Assembly (NCBI GenBank): GCA_046295655.1
Contig: JBKBMT010000039.1
Coordinates: 1 to 27,593, forward strand
Direction of reading: 5' to 3'
From: JBKBMT01 sp046295655
GTDB lineage: Bacteria; Pseudomonadota; Alphaproteobacteria; Rhodobacterales; Rhodobacteraceae
DNA length: 27,593 bases
Made by a program: the position numbers and the translations under genes. This document shows, piece after piece, positions 16,466 through 23,560 of this stretch; the stretch's first letter is position 1, and every line of letters starts with the position of its first letter. The notes beneath the pieces are model-generated. The model did no database searches, had not been told where the DNA came from, and saw only the letters and a program-made list of their open reading frames with translations.

Positions 16466-16513
16466 GATGAGACCGCTCCGCACCGCGACCGGCAGCTGCA
16501 AGGAAGCCCGCTG

Positions 16514-17524
16514 ATGGATGTGCTCAACGCCCTGGTGGTGTTCCTGAACTTCGTCTTCATTCCCGGCATTGCCTATGGCGCGCAGCTGGCGCTCGGCGCG
16601 CTGGGGGTGACGCTGATCTACGGCATCCTGCGGTTCTCGAATTTCGCGCATGGTGACACCATGGCCTTCGGGACCACGGCCACGATCCTCGTGACCTGGG
16701 CGCTGCTTGGCGCGGGCATCACCTTCGGCCCGCTTCCGACCGCCCTGCTGGCGCTGCCGGTCGGTATCGCCGCGACCGCCCTTCTGGTGCTGGGCACCGA
16801 CCGGGCGATCTATCGCTACTACCGCAAGGTGCGGGCGGCGCCGGTGATCCTGGTGATCGTCTCGATGGGGGTCATGTTCGTGATGAACGCGCTGACCCGG
16901 TTCGTCATCGGGGTGGACGAGATCAACTTTGCCGATGGTGGCCGCTTCGTCGTCACGGTGCGCGAGTTCCGCGAGATGACCGGATTGCAGGAGGGTCTCG
17001 CGATCCGCTCGACCCAGGTCATCACCCTTGTCGTCGCGGTGATCGCGGTCGCGGTCCTGTTCTGGTTCCTGAACCGCACCCGCACCGGCAAGTCGATGCG
17101 CGCCTATTCCGACAACGAGGATCTGGCGCTTCTGTCGGGCATCAACCCCGAACGCGTGGTCGCCGTCACCTGGATCATCACCGCGGCGCTGGCGACCACC
17201 GCCGGCGTGCTCTACGGGCTCGACAAGAGTTTCAAGGCCTTCACCTATTTCCAGCTGCTTCTGCCGATCTTCGCATCGGCGGTGGTGGGCGGCCTCGGCA
17301 ACCCGCTCGGCGCCATCGGCGGCGGGTTCATCATTGCCTTTTCGGAGGTGACGATCACCTATGCCTGGCGCCGGGTGCTGGCCTATCTGCTGCCCGAGGG
17401 CTGGGCGCCCGAGAGCCTGGTGCAGCTGATGGGCACCGACTACAAGTTCGCGGTCAGCTTCGCGATCCTCGTCATCGTGCTTCTTGTCCGCCCGACCGGC
17501 CTGTTCAGGGGGAAGGCGCTATGA
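16514..17524 (+). CDS. ABC transporter permease, LivH type
   Basis: 336 residues, mostly hydrophobic, with about eight membrane helices. Family marks: IAYGAQLALGALGVTLIYGILRFSNFAHGDTMAFG near the N-terminus (the LivH R-[FI]-x-N-FAHG motif), AYRYYR-like IYRYYRKVRAAPVILVIVSMGVMFVMNAL, FLNRTRTGKSMRAYSDNEDLALLSGINPERVV (the cytoplasmic coupling loop contacting an ATPase) and ASAVVGGLGNPLGAIGGGF. It forms half of the membrane channel with the LivM-type protein. It is slightly longer than E. coli LivH. AAGGA about nine bases before the ATG supports the start. Its stop overlaps the next ATG by four bases. Substrate is inferred from operon context only. Confidence 0.93.
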   Translation: MDVLNALVVFLNFVFIPGIAYGAQLALGALGVTLIYGILRFSNFAHGDTMAFGTTATILVTWALLGAGITFGPLPTALLALPVGIAATALLVLGTDRAIYRYYRKVRAAPVILVIVSMGVMFVMNALTRFVIGVDEINFADGGRFVVTVREFREMTGLQEGLAIRSTQVITLVVAVIAVAVLFWFLNRTRTGKSMRAYSDNEDLALLSGINPERVVAVTWIITAALATTAGVLYGLDKSFKAFTYFQLLLPIFASAVVGGLGNPLGAIGGGFIIAFSEVTITYAWRRVLAYLLPEGWAPESLVQLMGTDYKFAVSFAILVIVLLVRPTGLFRGKAL

Positions 17525-18861
17525 GCGTGACACCCGTCCGGCAAGAGACGACCGCAGGCGGCCGCCTGCGCGCGCCGCTTCTGTTCGCGGCAGTGGCCCT
17601 GCTCTATGCCGTCACCGCCTGGGTCTATGGCTGGAACCTGACGCTGGCCATCGTCAACATGGCGCTCGTGTCCTGCATCATGGCGCTTGGCGTCAACATG
17701 CAGTGGGGCTATGCGGGGCTGTTCAACATCGGTGTCATGGGCTTCGTCGCACTCGGCGGTGTGGCCGCCGTTCTGGTGTCGATGGCACCGGTGCCCGAGG
17801 CCTGGGCCGCGGGCGGCACCGGCGTGATCCTTTCGCTGGTGCTGGGCGCCCTGACGATGACAGCGGCGATGCTCGCCTGGGCGAAGCTGCCGAAGGGACG
17901 GATGCGCAACCTTGTCGTCCTTGCCATCGCGCTTGGCGGCTACCTGATCTTCCGCCGACTGTTCGACCCGGCCACCGCGGCCGTCGAGGCGGTCAATCCC
18001 GCGGCGACCGGCTATCTGGGCGGGCTCGGGCTTCCGATCGCGCTGTCCTGGCCGGCGGGCGCCCTGCTGGCGGCCGGTGCCGCCTGGCTGATCGGCAAGA
18101 CGGCGCTGGGGCTGCGCTCGGACTATCTGGCCATCGCGACGCTCGGGATCAGCGAGATCGTCATTGCCATCGTCAAGAACGAAAGCTGGCTGGTGCGCGG
18201 GGTGAAGAACGTGGTCGGCCTGCCGCGCCCCTGGCCGGTGCCGCTGGAGGTCGATCTGCAGCGCAATGCCGCCTTCGTGGACTGGGCGCGGGGCTGGGGG
18301 CTCGACCCCGTCACGGCCTCGGCGATCATCGTCAAGCTCGGCTATGCCGTCTTCTTCGTCGCGGTGCTGATCGTGCTGGTGCTGGCGCTGGAACTGGCCT
18401 GGCGTTCGCCATGGGGCCGGATGATGCGCGCGATCCGCGACAACGAGGTGGCCGCTGCCGCCATGGGCAAGGATGTCACCCGCCGGCACCTGCAGGTCTT
18501 CGTTCTGGGCTCGGCCGTGATCGGCATGGCGGGGGCGATGATGACCACGCTCGACGGCCAGCTGACGCCGGGCAGCTATCAGCCGCTGCGGTTCACCTTC
18601 CTCGTCTGGGTCATGGTGATCGTCGGCGGATCGGGCAACAACTGGGGCGCGGTGCTGGGCGGGTTCCTGATCTGGTGGCTTTGGGTGATGGTCGAACCGA
18701 TCGGTCTGTGGACCATGCAGACGCTGACCGCCGGCCTGCCGGACGGCGCGCTCAAGGCGCGGCTGATCGACGCCGCCGCCCATATCCGGTTCCTGACCAT
18801 GGGCCTCGTTCTGCTGCTGGTGCTGCGCTTCAGTCCGCGCGGGATCCTGCCCGAGAAATGA
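17521..18861 (+). CDS. ABC transporter permease, LivM type
   Basis: 446 residues with multiple membrane helices. LivM hallmarks are present: ALGVNMQWGYAGLFNIGVMGFVALGG (about 59-84), TALGLRSDYLAIATLGISEIVIAI (about 196-219), and the coupling loop SPWGRMMRAIRDNEVAAAAMGKDVTRRHLQVFVLGSAVIGMAGAM, then IVGGSGNNWGAVLGGFLIWW. Two segments make it longer than a minimal LivM: a helix pair near residues 100-165 and a loop (PLEVDLQRNAAFVDWARGWGLDP) before the last helices, which could face the periplasm and contact the binding protein. It overlaps livH-type and kinase genes by four bases on each side (ATGA junctions), a direct physical link between transport and pseudouridine catabolism genes. Confidence 0.93.
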   Translation: MSVTPVRQETTAGGRLRAPLLFAAVALLYAVTAWVYGWNLTLAIVNMALVSCIMALGVNMQWGYAGLFNIGVMGFVALGGVAAVLVSMAPVPEAWAAGGTGVILSLVLGALTMTAAMLAWAKLPKGRMRNLVVLAIALGGYLIFRRLFDPATAAVEAVNPAATGYLGGLGLPIALSWPAGALLAAGAAWLIGKTALGLRSDYLAIATLGISEIVIAIVKNESWLVRGVKNVVGLPRPWPVPLEVDLQRNAAFVDWARGWGLDPVTASAIIVKLGYAVFFVAVLIVLVLALELAWRSPWGRMMRAIRDNEVAAAAMGKDVTRRHLQVFVLGSAVIGMAGAMMTTLDGQLTPGSYQPLRFTFLVWVMVIVGGSGNNWGAVLGGFLIWWLWVMVEPIGLWTMQTLTAGLPDGALKARLIDAAAHIRFLTMGLVLLLVLRFSPRGILPEK

Positions 18862-19730
18862 CGCAGATCATCTGCGTCGGCGCGATGCTGTGGGACATCA
18901 TCGGTCGCGTGCCGGGCCGGCTTCGGCGCGGGGCCGACGCACCCGGCGCGGTCGAGCGGAGGCCGGGCGGCGTGGCGCTGAACGTGGCGCTGGCGCTGGC
19001 GCGGGCCGGCTTTCGGCCGCGGATGCTTTCCGCCGTGGGGCGCGACGTCGAGGGCGCGGCGTTGATCCGGCATGTGCGCCGACACGGGCTCGACTGTTCG
19101 GTGGCAGACAGGTCCGCCTCGGCGACCGACCGCTACGTCGCGGTCGAGGACGCAGGCGGGCTGGTCTCTGCCGTCGCCGATACCGGCGCACTTGCGGCCG
19201 CCGGCACGGCGATCCTCGCGCCGCTGCGGGACGGGCGCATCACCCAGCCATTCGAGGGCATCGCGGTGATCGACGGCAACCTGTCGCCCGCCGTGCTTTG
19301 CGCCGTGGCGACCGACCCTGCCCTTTCGGCGGCCGATCTGCGCGTTGTCTCGGCAAGCGCGAACAAGGCCCCGGGATTGCTGCCGCTGCTGGCGCATCCC
19401 CGCGCGACCTTCTACCTGAACCGGGCCGAGGCCGAGGCGCTGTCCGGCATCCCCGGCCCCGATGCGGACAGCGCCGCCCGCGCGGTCGTGGCCTGCGGCG
19501 CCGCGCGGGCGGTCGTCACCGATGGCGCCGCCGCCTGCGCCGATGCCGACCGGATGACGACGGTCCGCGCGCTCCCCCGCAGCGCACGTCCGGCGCGCGT
19601 CACGGGGGCCGGCGATGCTTTCGTGGCGGCGCATCTGGCCGCAGAGCTGCGCGGGATCGGGCGCGACGGTGCCCTCGCGGCCGCGCTTGCGGCGGCCCAT
19701 GACCACATAACACAGGACCTCCGGCCATGA
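18858..19730 (+). CDS. psuK: PfkB-family kinase, probable pseudouridine kinase
   Basis: 290 residues of the ribokinase/PfkB superfamily. Visible: ICVGAMLWDIIGRV (5-18), RPGGVALNVALALARAG (35-51, the first PfkB signature), FYLNRAEAEALSG (185-197), VVTDGAAA (219-226) and RVTGAGDAFVAAHLAAEL (247-264), with catalytic Asp253 in GAGD. PsuK phosphorylates pseudouridine at the 5' position with ATP. The substrate is assigned because the next gene, overlapping by four bases, encodes the glycosidase that uses pseudouridine-5'-phosphate, and psuK-psuG pairs are the standard arrangement. It is a little shorter than E. coli PsuK. ATG 18858 overlaps the LivM-type stop. Without context it could only be called a sugar/nucleoside kinase. 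Confidence 0.85.
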   Translation: MTQIICVGAMLWDIIGRVPGRLRRGADAPGAVERRPGGVALNVALALARAGFRPRMLSAVGRDVEGAALIRHVRRHGLDCSVADRSASATDRYVAVEDAGGLVSAVADTGALAAAGTAILAPLRDGRITQPFEGIAVIDGNLSPAVLCAVATDPALSAADLRVVSASANKAPGLLPLLAHPRATFYLNRAEAEALSGIPGPDADSAARAVVACGAARAVVTDGAAACADADRMTTVRALPRSARPARVTGAGDAFVAAHLAAELRGIGRDGALAAALAAAHDHITQDLRP

Positions 19731-20644
19731 CCGTCCTTCCCCTTGCCCACAGCCCCGAGGTCGCCGCTGCCCTGCGTGACGGCGCGCCGGTCGTGGCGCT
19801 GGAATCGACGATCATCAGCCACGGCATGCCCTGGCCCCGAAACGTCGAGACCGCCCGCGCCGTCGAAACCGAGGTGCGGGCCGCAGGCGCCGTGCCGGCC
19901 ACCATCGCGGTCATCGGCGGTGCGATCCGCGTGGGGCTGGAGGACGAGGCGCTCGACGCCCTCGGTCGGGCAGAAGGTGTACGCAAGCTGTCCCGCGCCG
20001 ATCTCGCCGATTGCCTGATCCGTGGCGACATCGGTGCCACGACCGTCGCCGCGACGATGATCTGCGCGCATCTCGCGGGTATCGGCGTGTTTGCGACCGG
20101 AGGCATCGGCGGGGTGCACCGGGGAGCGGAAAGCAGTTTCGACATCTCGGCCGACCTGCAGGAGCTGGCCCGCACCCCGGTGACGGTGGTCGCGGCCGGG
20201 GCGAAGGCGATCCTCGACCTGCCCAAGACGCTGGAGGTCCTCGAAACCCTCGGCGTGCCGGTGATCGCCTTCGGGCAGACCGCCTTTCCGGCCTTCTGGT
20301 CGCGTGACTCGGGGCTCAAGGCTCCGCTTTCGGCCGACCGTCCCGAGCAGATCGCGCAGGCCCATGCCCAGCGCGCGCGCCTCGGCCTGGCGGGCGGCCA
20401 GCTTGTCGCGAACCCGATTCCGGCCGAGGCCGAGATCCCGCGGGCCGAGATCGAACCGGCGATCGCCGCGGCACTGACGGACGCCGCGCGGGAGGGGGTT
20501 GCCGGCAAGGCGGTGACGCCGTTCCTTCTGTCGCGGCTCGACGCGCTGACCGGGGGGCGAGCGCTGGAGGCCAATGTCGCGCTCGTGCTGGCGAATGCGC
20601 GGCTGGCGGCCGCGATCGCCGTCGCGCTTGCGCAGATTCGCTGA
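19727..20644 (+). CDS. psuG: Pseudouridine-5'-phosphate glycosidase
   Basis: 305 residues, PsuG / indigoidine-synthase-A-like family. It reversibly splits the C-C glycosidic bond of pseudouridine-5'-phosphate to uracil and ribose-5-phosphate, in the cytoplasm, with a divalent metal. Every key residue known from E. coli PsuG has a counterpart at an offset of five to six: Glu26 in ALESTIISHGMPWP (E31), Lys87 in VRKLSRADL (K93), Asp143 in DISADLQEL (D149), Schiff-base Lys160 in AAGAKAILDLPKTLE (K166) and Asn283 in LEANVALVL (N289). FATGGIGGVHRG and FGQTAFPAFW are also intact. The frame begins with an ATGA overlap on the kinase and is the last gene of the operon; no clear intrinsic terminator follows before the DUF502 promoter. 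Confidence 0.97.
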   Translation: MTVLPLAHSPEVAAALRDGAPVVALESTIISHGMPWPRNVETARAVETEVRAAGAVPATIAVIGGAIRVGLEDEALDALGRAEGVRKLSRADLADCLIRGDIGATTVAATMICAHLAGIGVFATGGIGGVHRGAESSFDISADLQELARTPVTVVAAGAKAILDLPKTLEVLETLGVPVIAFGQTAFPAFWSRDSGLKAPLSADRPEQIAQAHAQRARLGLAGGQLVANPIPAEAEIPRAEIEPAIAAALTDAAREGVAGKAVTPFLLSRLDALTGGRALEANVALVLANARLAAAIAVALAQIR

Positions 20645-20653
20645 CCGCTGCCA

Positions 20654-20682
20654 TTGCGCGAAGCCCCGGCACTACCTAGGTT
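20654..20682 (+). promoter_or_regulatory. Probable promoter of the DUF502 gene
   Basis: TTGCGC (20654-20659), a 17-base spacer and TAGGTT (20677-20682). The predicted start near 20690 leaves a 20-base leader containing GGAG. The same T-A-G-G-[CT]-T type -10 with 17-base spacing recurs before the YejA-like gene, which supports it. It would make the gene independent of the psu operon. Confidence 0.5.
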
Positions 20683-20710
20683 TCGCGAACCATCCCGGAG
20701 CCCGAATGCC

Positions 20711-21415
20711 ATGAAGGACGACCTGCATCCACGCAAGCGCGGCGGTCTGCTGACCGGCGTGCGGTCGTCGTTCCTGACCGGGCTGGTGGTGATCGCCCCG
20801 ATCTGGCTGACGATCTATCTGATCTGGCTCGTGACCGGCTGGATCGACGGCTGGGTTATGCCGCTGATCCCCGAACGCTGGCAGCCCAGCGCCTTCTTCG
20901 GGATCAACGTGCACGGCTTGGGCGTGATCATCTTCCTGATCTTCACCGTCGTCGTCGGATGGGTCGCGAAGGGACTGATCGGCCGGTCGCTGATCGCCTG
21001 GGCCGAGGGGATCGTGGACCGGCTGCCGCTGGTGCGGTCGATCTACAACGCAGTCAAGCAGATTGCCGAGACGGTGTTCTCCCAGACCGGGACAAGTTTC
21101 GACCGGGCCTGCCTGCTGCAATACCCGCGCGAGGGCATCTGGGCGATCGGCTTCGTCTCGACCACCGCGCGCGGCGAGATCGCGCGCAGCGCCGGCGACG
21201 CGGGCGAGGTTCTCAGCATCTTTCTTCCGACCACGCCGAACCCCACGTCCGGTTTCCTGCTGTTCGTGCCCGCGAAGGACGTGGTGATGCTCGACATGAA
21301 GGTCGAGGATGCGGCCAAGCTCATCATCTCGGCCGGGCTGGTCTATCCCAACGGCAAGGATGCCCCGCCGGTGCGGCCCGTGCAGCCGGTCCTGCCCGCG
21401 GCCGCCGGGCGCTGA
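20711..21415 (+). CDS. DUF502-family membrane protein
   Basis: 234 residues. Two membrane helices near residues 22-44 (FLTGLVVIAPIWLTIYLIW) and 68-90 (GLGVIIFLIFTVVVGWVAKG) are followed by the DUF502 signature RLPLVRSIYNAVKQIAETVF (104-123) and a soluble C-terminal domain. That domain contains VFLPTTPNP-like IFLPTTPNPTSGFLLFVPAKDVVMLDM, typical of the family. The function of DUF502 proteins is not known; plant relatives (COV1/LCV) are linked to membrane trafficking. The last 20 residues are a Pro/Val-rich tail. The start at 20711 is chosen over an upstream in-frame ATG (20654), which lies in the promoter. It is convergent with the patatin gene (3-base gap). Confidence 0.92.
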   Translation: MKDDLHPRKRGGLLTGVRSSFLTGLVVIAPIWLTIYLIWLVTGWIDGWVMPLIPERWQPSAFFGINVHGLGVIIFLIFTVVVGWVAKGLIGRSLIAWAEGIVDRLPLVRSIYNAVKQIAETVFSQTGTSFDRACLLQYPREGIWAIGFVSTTARGEIARSAGDAGEVLSIFLPTTPNPTSGFLLFVPAKDVVMLDMKVEDAAKLIISAGLVYPNGKDAPPVRPVQPVLPAAAGR

Positions 21416-21418
21416 AGC

Positions 21419-22477
21419 TCAGCCGAACATCGCCGGCAGATCGACAGACCCGCGTTCGCCGATGTCCCCGCCGTGGTCGGTCAGGAACCGCTCGGCTGCA
21501 TCGCGGCCCGCCATCCGCAGCCGGTGCAACAGGATCGGCGACGGCGTCAGCTTGGTCTCGACGCCCAGTTCGGTCATCAGCGCGTCGTCCGAGATCATGT
21601 GCAGCCGCACATCCTTCATCGTGCCGCGCTCGATCCGGCCCTCGGCGATCAGCTCGCGCACGAAATGGATCGCGCGCAACTCGCGCAGAAGCGACGAGTT
21701 GAAGCTGATCTCGTTGATCCGGTTCTGGATCGCCACCGGGGTCAGCGGAATCTCCTCGCGCCGCAGCGGATTGATCTGGACGACGATCACATCGTCCGGC
21801 AGATCGGGCCGGAACAGCGGGAACAGCGCCGGATTGCCGGAATATCCGCCGTCCCAGTAGGCTTCCAGCTTTCCGGTCGCCGGATCGACCAGTTCCACGG
21901 TCTGGAAGACCGTCGGCAGGCACGCCGACGCCAGCAGCGCCTCGGGCGTGATCTCCTGCCCTTCGAAGATGCGGATCTTGCCGGTGCGGACATTCGTCGC
22001 GCAGACGAACAGTGCCGGCCCCGAAGTCTCGCAGACCTTGTCGAACCGGAAGCGCCGGACAACCGGGTCCAGCGGGTTGCGCCAGTTGTCGCCGAAAAGA
22101 TAGGGCGAATAGAACTGTGCAGCCACCCCCTGGAGCGACACCGGGGTAAGCATGTTCGCCACCTGCATCGCGCTGGAGGCGAAGGGCACCAGCGCGGTCA
22201 TCCAGTTCTGGAGCCGCATGTCCCCGACCGCGCCGACCCGGACCCAGAGCCGCTCCAGCTCGGCCCTTGCACCCTCGATCCCGTTGGTGAGCAAGCCCTG
22301 CTTGAGCGCCGCGCCGTTCAGCGCACCCGCTGATGTGCCGGAGATCCCCGCGATCTCCAGCCCGGGTTCGTCCAGCAGCCGTTCGATCACGCCCCAGGTG
22401 AAGGCGCCATGTGCCCCGCCGCCCTGAAGCGCCAGGTTGATCCGCCGTGAGTTGGCCTTGCCGTCGCGTTTTGCCAT
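21419..22477 (-). CDS. Patatin-like phospholipase/acyl hydrolase
   Basis: 352 residues of the patatin family. INLALQGGGAHGAFTWGVIERLL (13-35) contains the GGG-x-x-G oxyanion loop. GISGTSAGALNG (44-55) has nucleophile Ser49 in G-T-S-A-G. YWDGGYSGNP (207-216) provides Asp209 of the Ser-Asp dyad. No signal peptide, so it should act in the cytoplasm on lipid or polyester acyl bonds; the substrate is unknown. It lies 3 bases downstream of bdhA on the same strand, which suggests a joint role in polyhydroxybutyrate or lipid turnover. A ketone-body or PHB-granule link is inference from context, since patatin-fold proteins vary greatly in substrate. The start at 22477 is the only good ATG. Confidence 0.92.
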   Translation of the reverse strand: MAKRDGKANSRRINLALQGGGAHGAFTWGVIERLLDEPGLEIAGISGTSAGALNGAALKQGLLTNGIEGARAELERLWVRVGAVGDMRLQNWMTALVPFASSAMQVANMLTPVSLQGVAAQFYSPYLFGDNWRNPLDPVVRRFRFDKVCETSGPALFVCATNVRTGKIRIFEGQEITPEALLASACLPTVFQTVELVDPATGKLEAYWDGGYSGNPALFPLFRPDLPDDVIVVQINPLRREEIPLTPVAIQNRINEISFNSSLLRELRAIHFVRELIAEGRIERGTMKDVRLHMISDDALMTELGVETKLTPSPILLHRLRMAGRDAAERFLTDHGGDIGERGSVDLPAMFG

Positions 22478-22480
22478 GGA

Positions 22481-23254
22481 TCACAACGCCGTCCAGCCGC
22501 CATCCACGCTGATCGTGGTGCCGGTGATCTGGTCGGCAGCGGGGCTGCACAGGAAAACCACCGTCCCGCCGATCTGTTCGACCGTCGCGAATTCCTTGGA
22601 GGGCTGGCGCGCCAGCATCACCTCGCGGATCACCGTCTCGCGGTCCATGTTGTGCGATTTCATCTGGTCGGGAATCTGCGCCTCGACCAATGGGGTCAGC
22701 ACATAGCCGGGGCAGACCGCGTTGCAGGTGATGCCCTTCCCCGCGACCTCGAGCGCGGTGGTCTTCGTCAGCCCCACGATCCCGTGCTTGGCCGCGACAT
22801 AGGCCGACTTGTAGGGGCTCGCCGTCAGGCCGTGGGCCGAGGCGATGTTGACGACCCGGCCCCAGCCCCGTTCCTTCATTCCCGGCAGGGCGGCGGCGGT
22901 GGTGTGAAAGGCCGAGGTCAGGTTGATCGCAAGGATCGCATCCCATTTCTCGGGCGGAAACTCGTCGATCGGGGCGACATGCTGGATCCCTGCATTGTTC
23001 ACAAGGATGTCGCACCCCCCGGCGGCGACCACCAGCGCGCGACATTGCTCGCCGTTGGCCATGTCGGCCTTCACGTAGCGGGCGGTCACGCCATGGGCCT
23101 TGCCGATCTCTTCTGCCAGGGCATGGTCGGCCTCGGTGTCGGTGAAGGAATTCAGCACCACATCGGCCCCGGCTGCCGCCAGCGCCCGGACGATGCCAAG
23201 CCCGATGCCCGAGGTCGAGCCGGTGACGACGGCAGTCTTGCCCTTGAGGATCAT
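22481..23254 (-). CDS. bdhA: D-3-hydroxybutyrate dehydrogenase
   Basis: 257 residues, a classical short-chain dehydrogenase that oxidises (R)-3-hydroxybutyrate to acetoacetate with NAD+, the soluble end-step of polyhydroxybutyrate breakdown. TGSTSGIGLGI (11-21) is the NAD-binding glycine motif; NNAG (86-89); Asn111, Ser139, Tyr152 and Lys156 (SAYVAAKHG) form the catalytic set. The segment GIQHVAPIDEFPPEKWD (89-105) and AHGLTASPYKSAYVAAKHG are specific to 3-hydroxybutyrate dehydrogenases among SDRs, and the C-terminal GTTISVDGGWTAL is typical. AGGAGA lies five bases before the ATG. First gene of a two-gene operon with the patatin-like hydrolase. Confidence 0.95.
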   Translation of the reverse strand: MILKGKTAVVTGSTSGIGLGIVRALAAAGADVVLNSFTDTEADHALAEEIGKAHGVTARYVKADMANGEQCRALVVAAGGCDILVNNAGIQHVAPIDEFPPEKWDAILAINLTSAFHTTAAALPGMKERGWGRVVNIASAHGLTASPYKSAYVAAKHGIVGLTKTTALEVAGKGITCNAVCPGYVLTPLVEAQIPDQMKSHNMDRETVIREVMLARQPSKEFATVEQIGGTVVFLCSPAADQITGTTISVDGGWTAL

Positions 23255-23358
23255 GTGCTTCTCCTGCGTTCATTCGCTACTGCGGCACATTACATGCTGC
23301 ATCTGCGAATGAAACAGGCAAGGCACCTGCCTTCTGCGCCGACGGAACGGGCAACGGG

Positions 23359-23388
23359 AAAAAAAGACGCCCGCACAAGGCGGGCGTC
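23359..23388 (-). terminator. Intrinsic terminator of the candidate sRNA
   Basis: GACGCCCGC - CTTGT - GCGGGCGTC followed by TTTTTTT on the minus strand. The 9-bp stem is perfect (23388-23366) and the T run covers 23365-23359. On the plus strand no T run follows, so it works in one direction only. It is the clearest rho-independent terminator in the window. Confidence 0.85.
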
Positions 23389-23434
23389 AAGTCTTGAGGC
23401 AGGTTTCATACAGGCAAGAAACCTATCGAGCAGT
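23359..23434 (-). ncRNA. Candidate small RNA, about 76 nt
   Basis: No protein gene occupies 23255-23560, yet the minus strand carries a complete transcription unit. A promoter (TTGGAA, 17-base spacer, TATATA) predicts a start near 23434. The transcript then forms a 7-bp hairpin AGGTTTC - TTGCCTGTAT - GAAACCT (23424-23401), a 12-base single-stranded linker (GCCTCAAGACTT), and a 9-bp G+C terminator stem followed by seven T residues ending at 23359. Two stem-loops with an accessible 10-base loop and linker are the usual build of trans-acting sRNAs in this group. The T run lies only on the minus-strand exit side, and nothing else on that strand upstream needs a terminator. I do not recognise a known family. 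The only overlapping ORF (39 codons from an ATG in the loop) lacks a ribosome-binding site and runs through the terminator. Confidence 0.6.
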
Positions 23435-23440
23435 AAGGGA

Positions 23441-23469
23441 TATATACGCTGCAAGCCGCCGGATTCCAA
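23441..23469 (-). promoter_or_regulatory. Promoter of the candidate sRNA
   Basis: TTGGAA (23469-23464), a 17-base spacer and TATATA (23446-23441) on the minus strand. The predicted start is the A at 23434. The -10 stands out as AT-rich in a G+C-rich neighbourhood. Confidence 0.6.
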
Positions 23470-23478
23470 GTCGAAAAG

Positions 23479-23507
23479 TTGAACCCGGCGCAGCCGCGTT
23501 CTAGGCT
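23479..23507 (+). promoter_or_regulatory. Promoter of the YejA-like gene
   Basis: TTGAAC (23479-23484), a 17-base spacer and TAGGCT (23502-23507); predicted start near 23514, leaving a leader of about 47 bases. It is back to back with the sRNA promoter: the two -35 boxes are only 9 bases apart, so one regulator could affect both. Confidence 0.55.
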
Positions 23508-23560
23508 CTGACCGACAGGGCCGGAGAACGGTCGCGACAGGGCTAGGGCAGGATCGGACG

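Noticed and set aside
16467..16514. 15-codon micro-ORF (ATG to TGA) between the livF-type and livH-type genes, touching both
   Set aside because: It could be a coupling peptide, but without conservation data it is indistinguishable from chance; the AAGGA inside it serves the livH-type start.
23290..23412. 39-codon minus-strand ORF starting in the loop of the sRNA hairpin
   Set aside because: No ribosome-binding site, and it reads through the strong terminator; the RNA interpretation is better.
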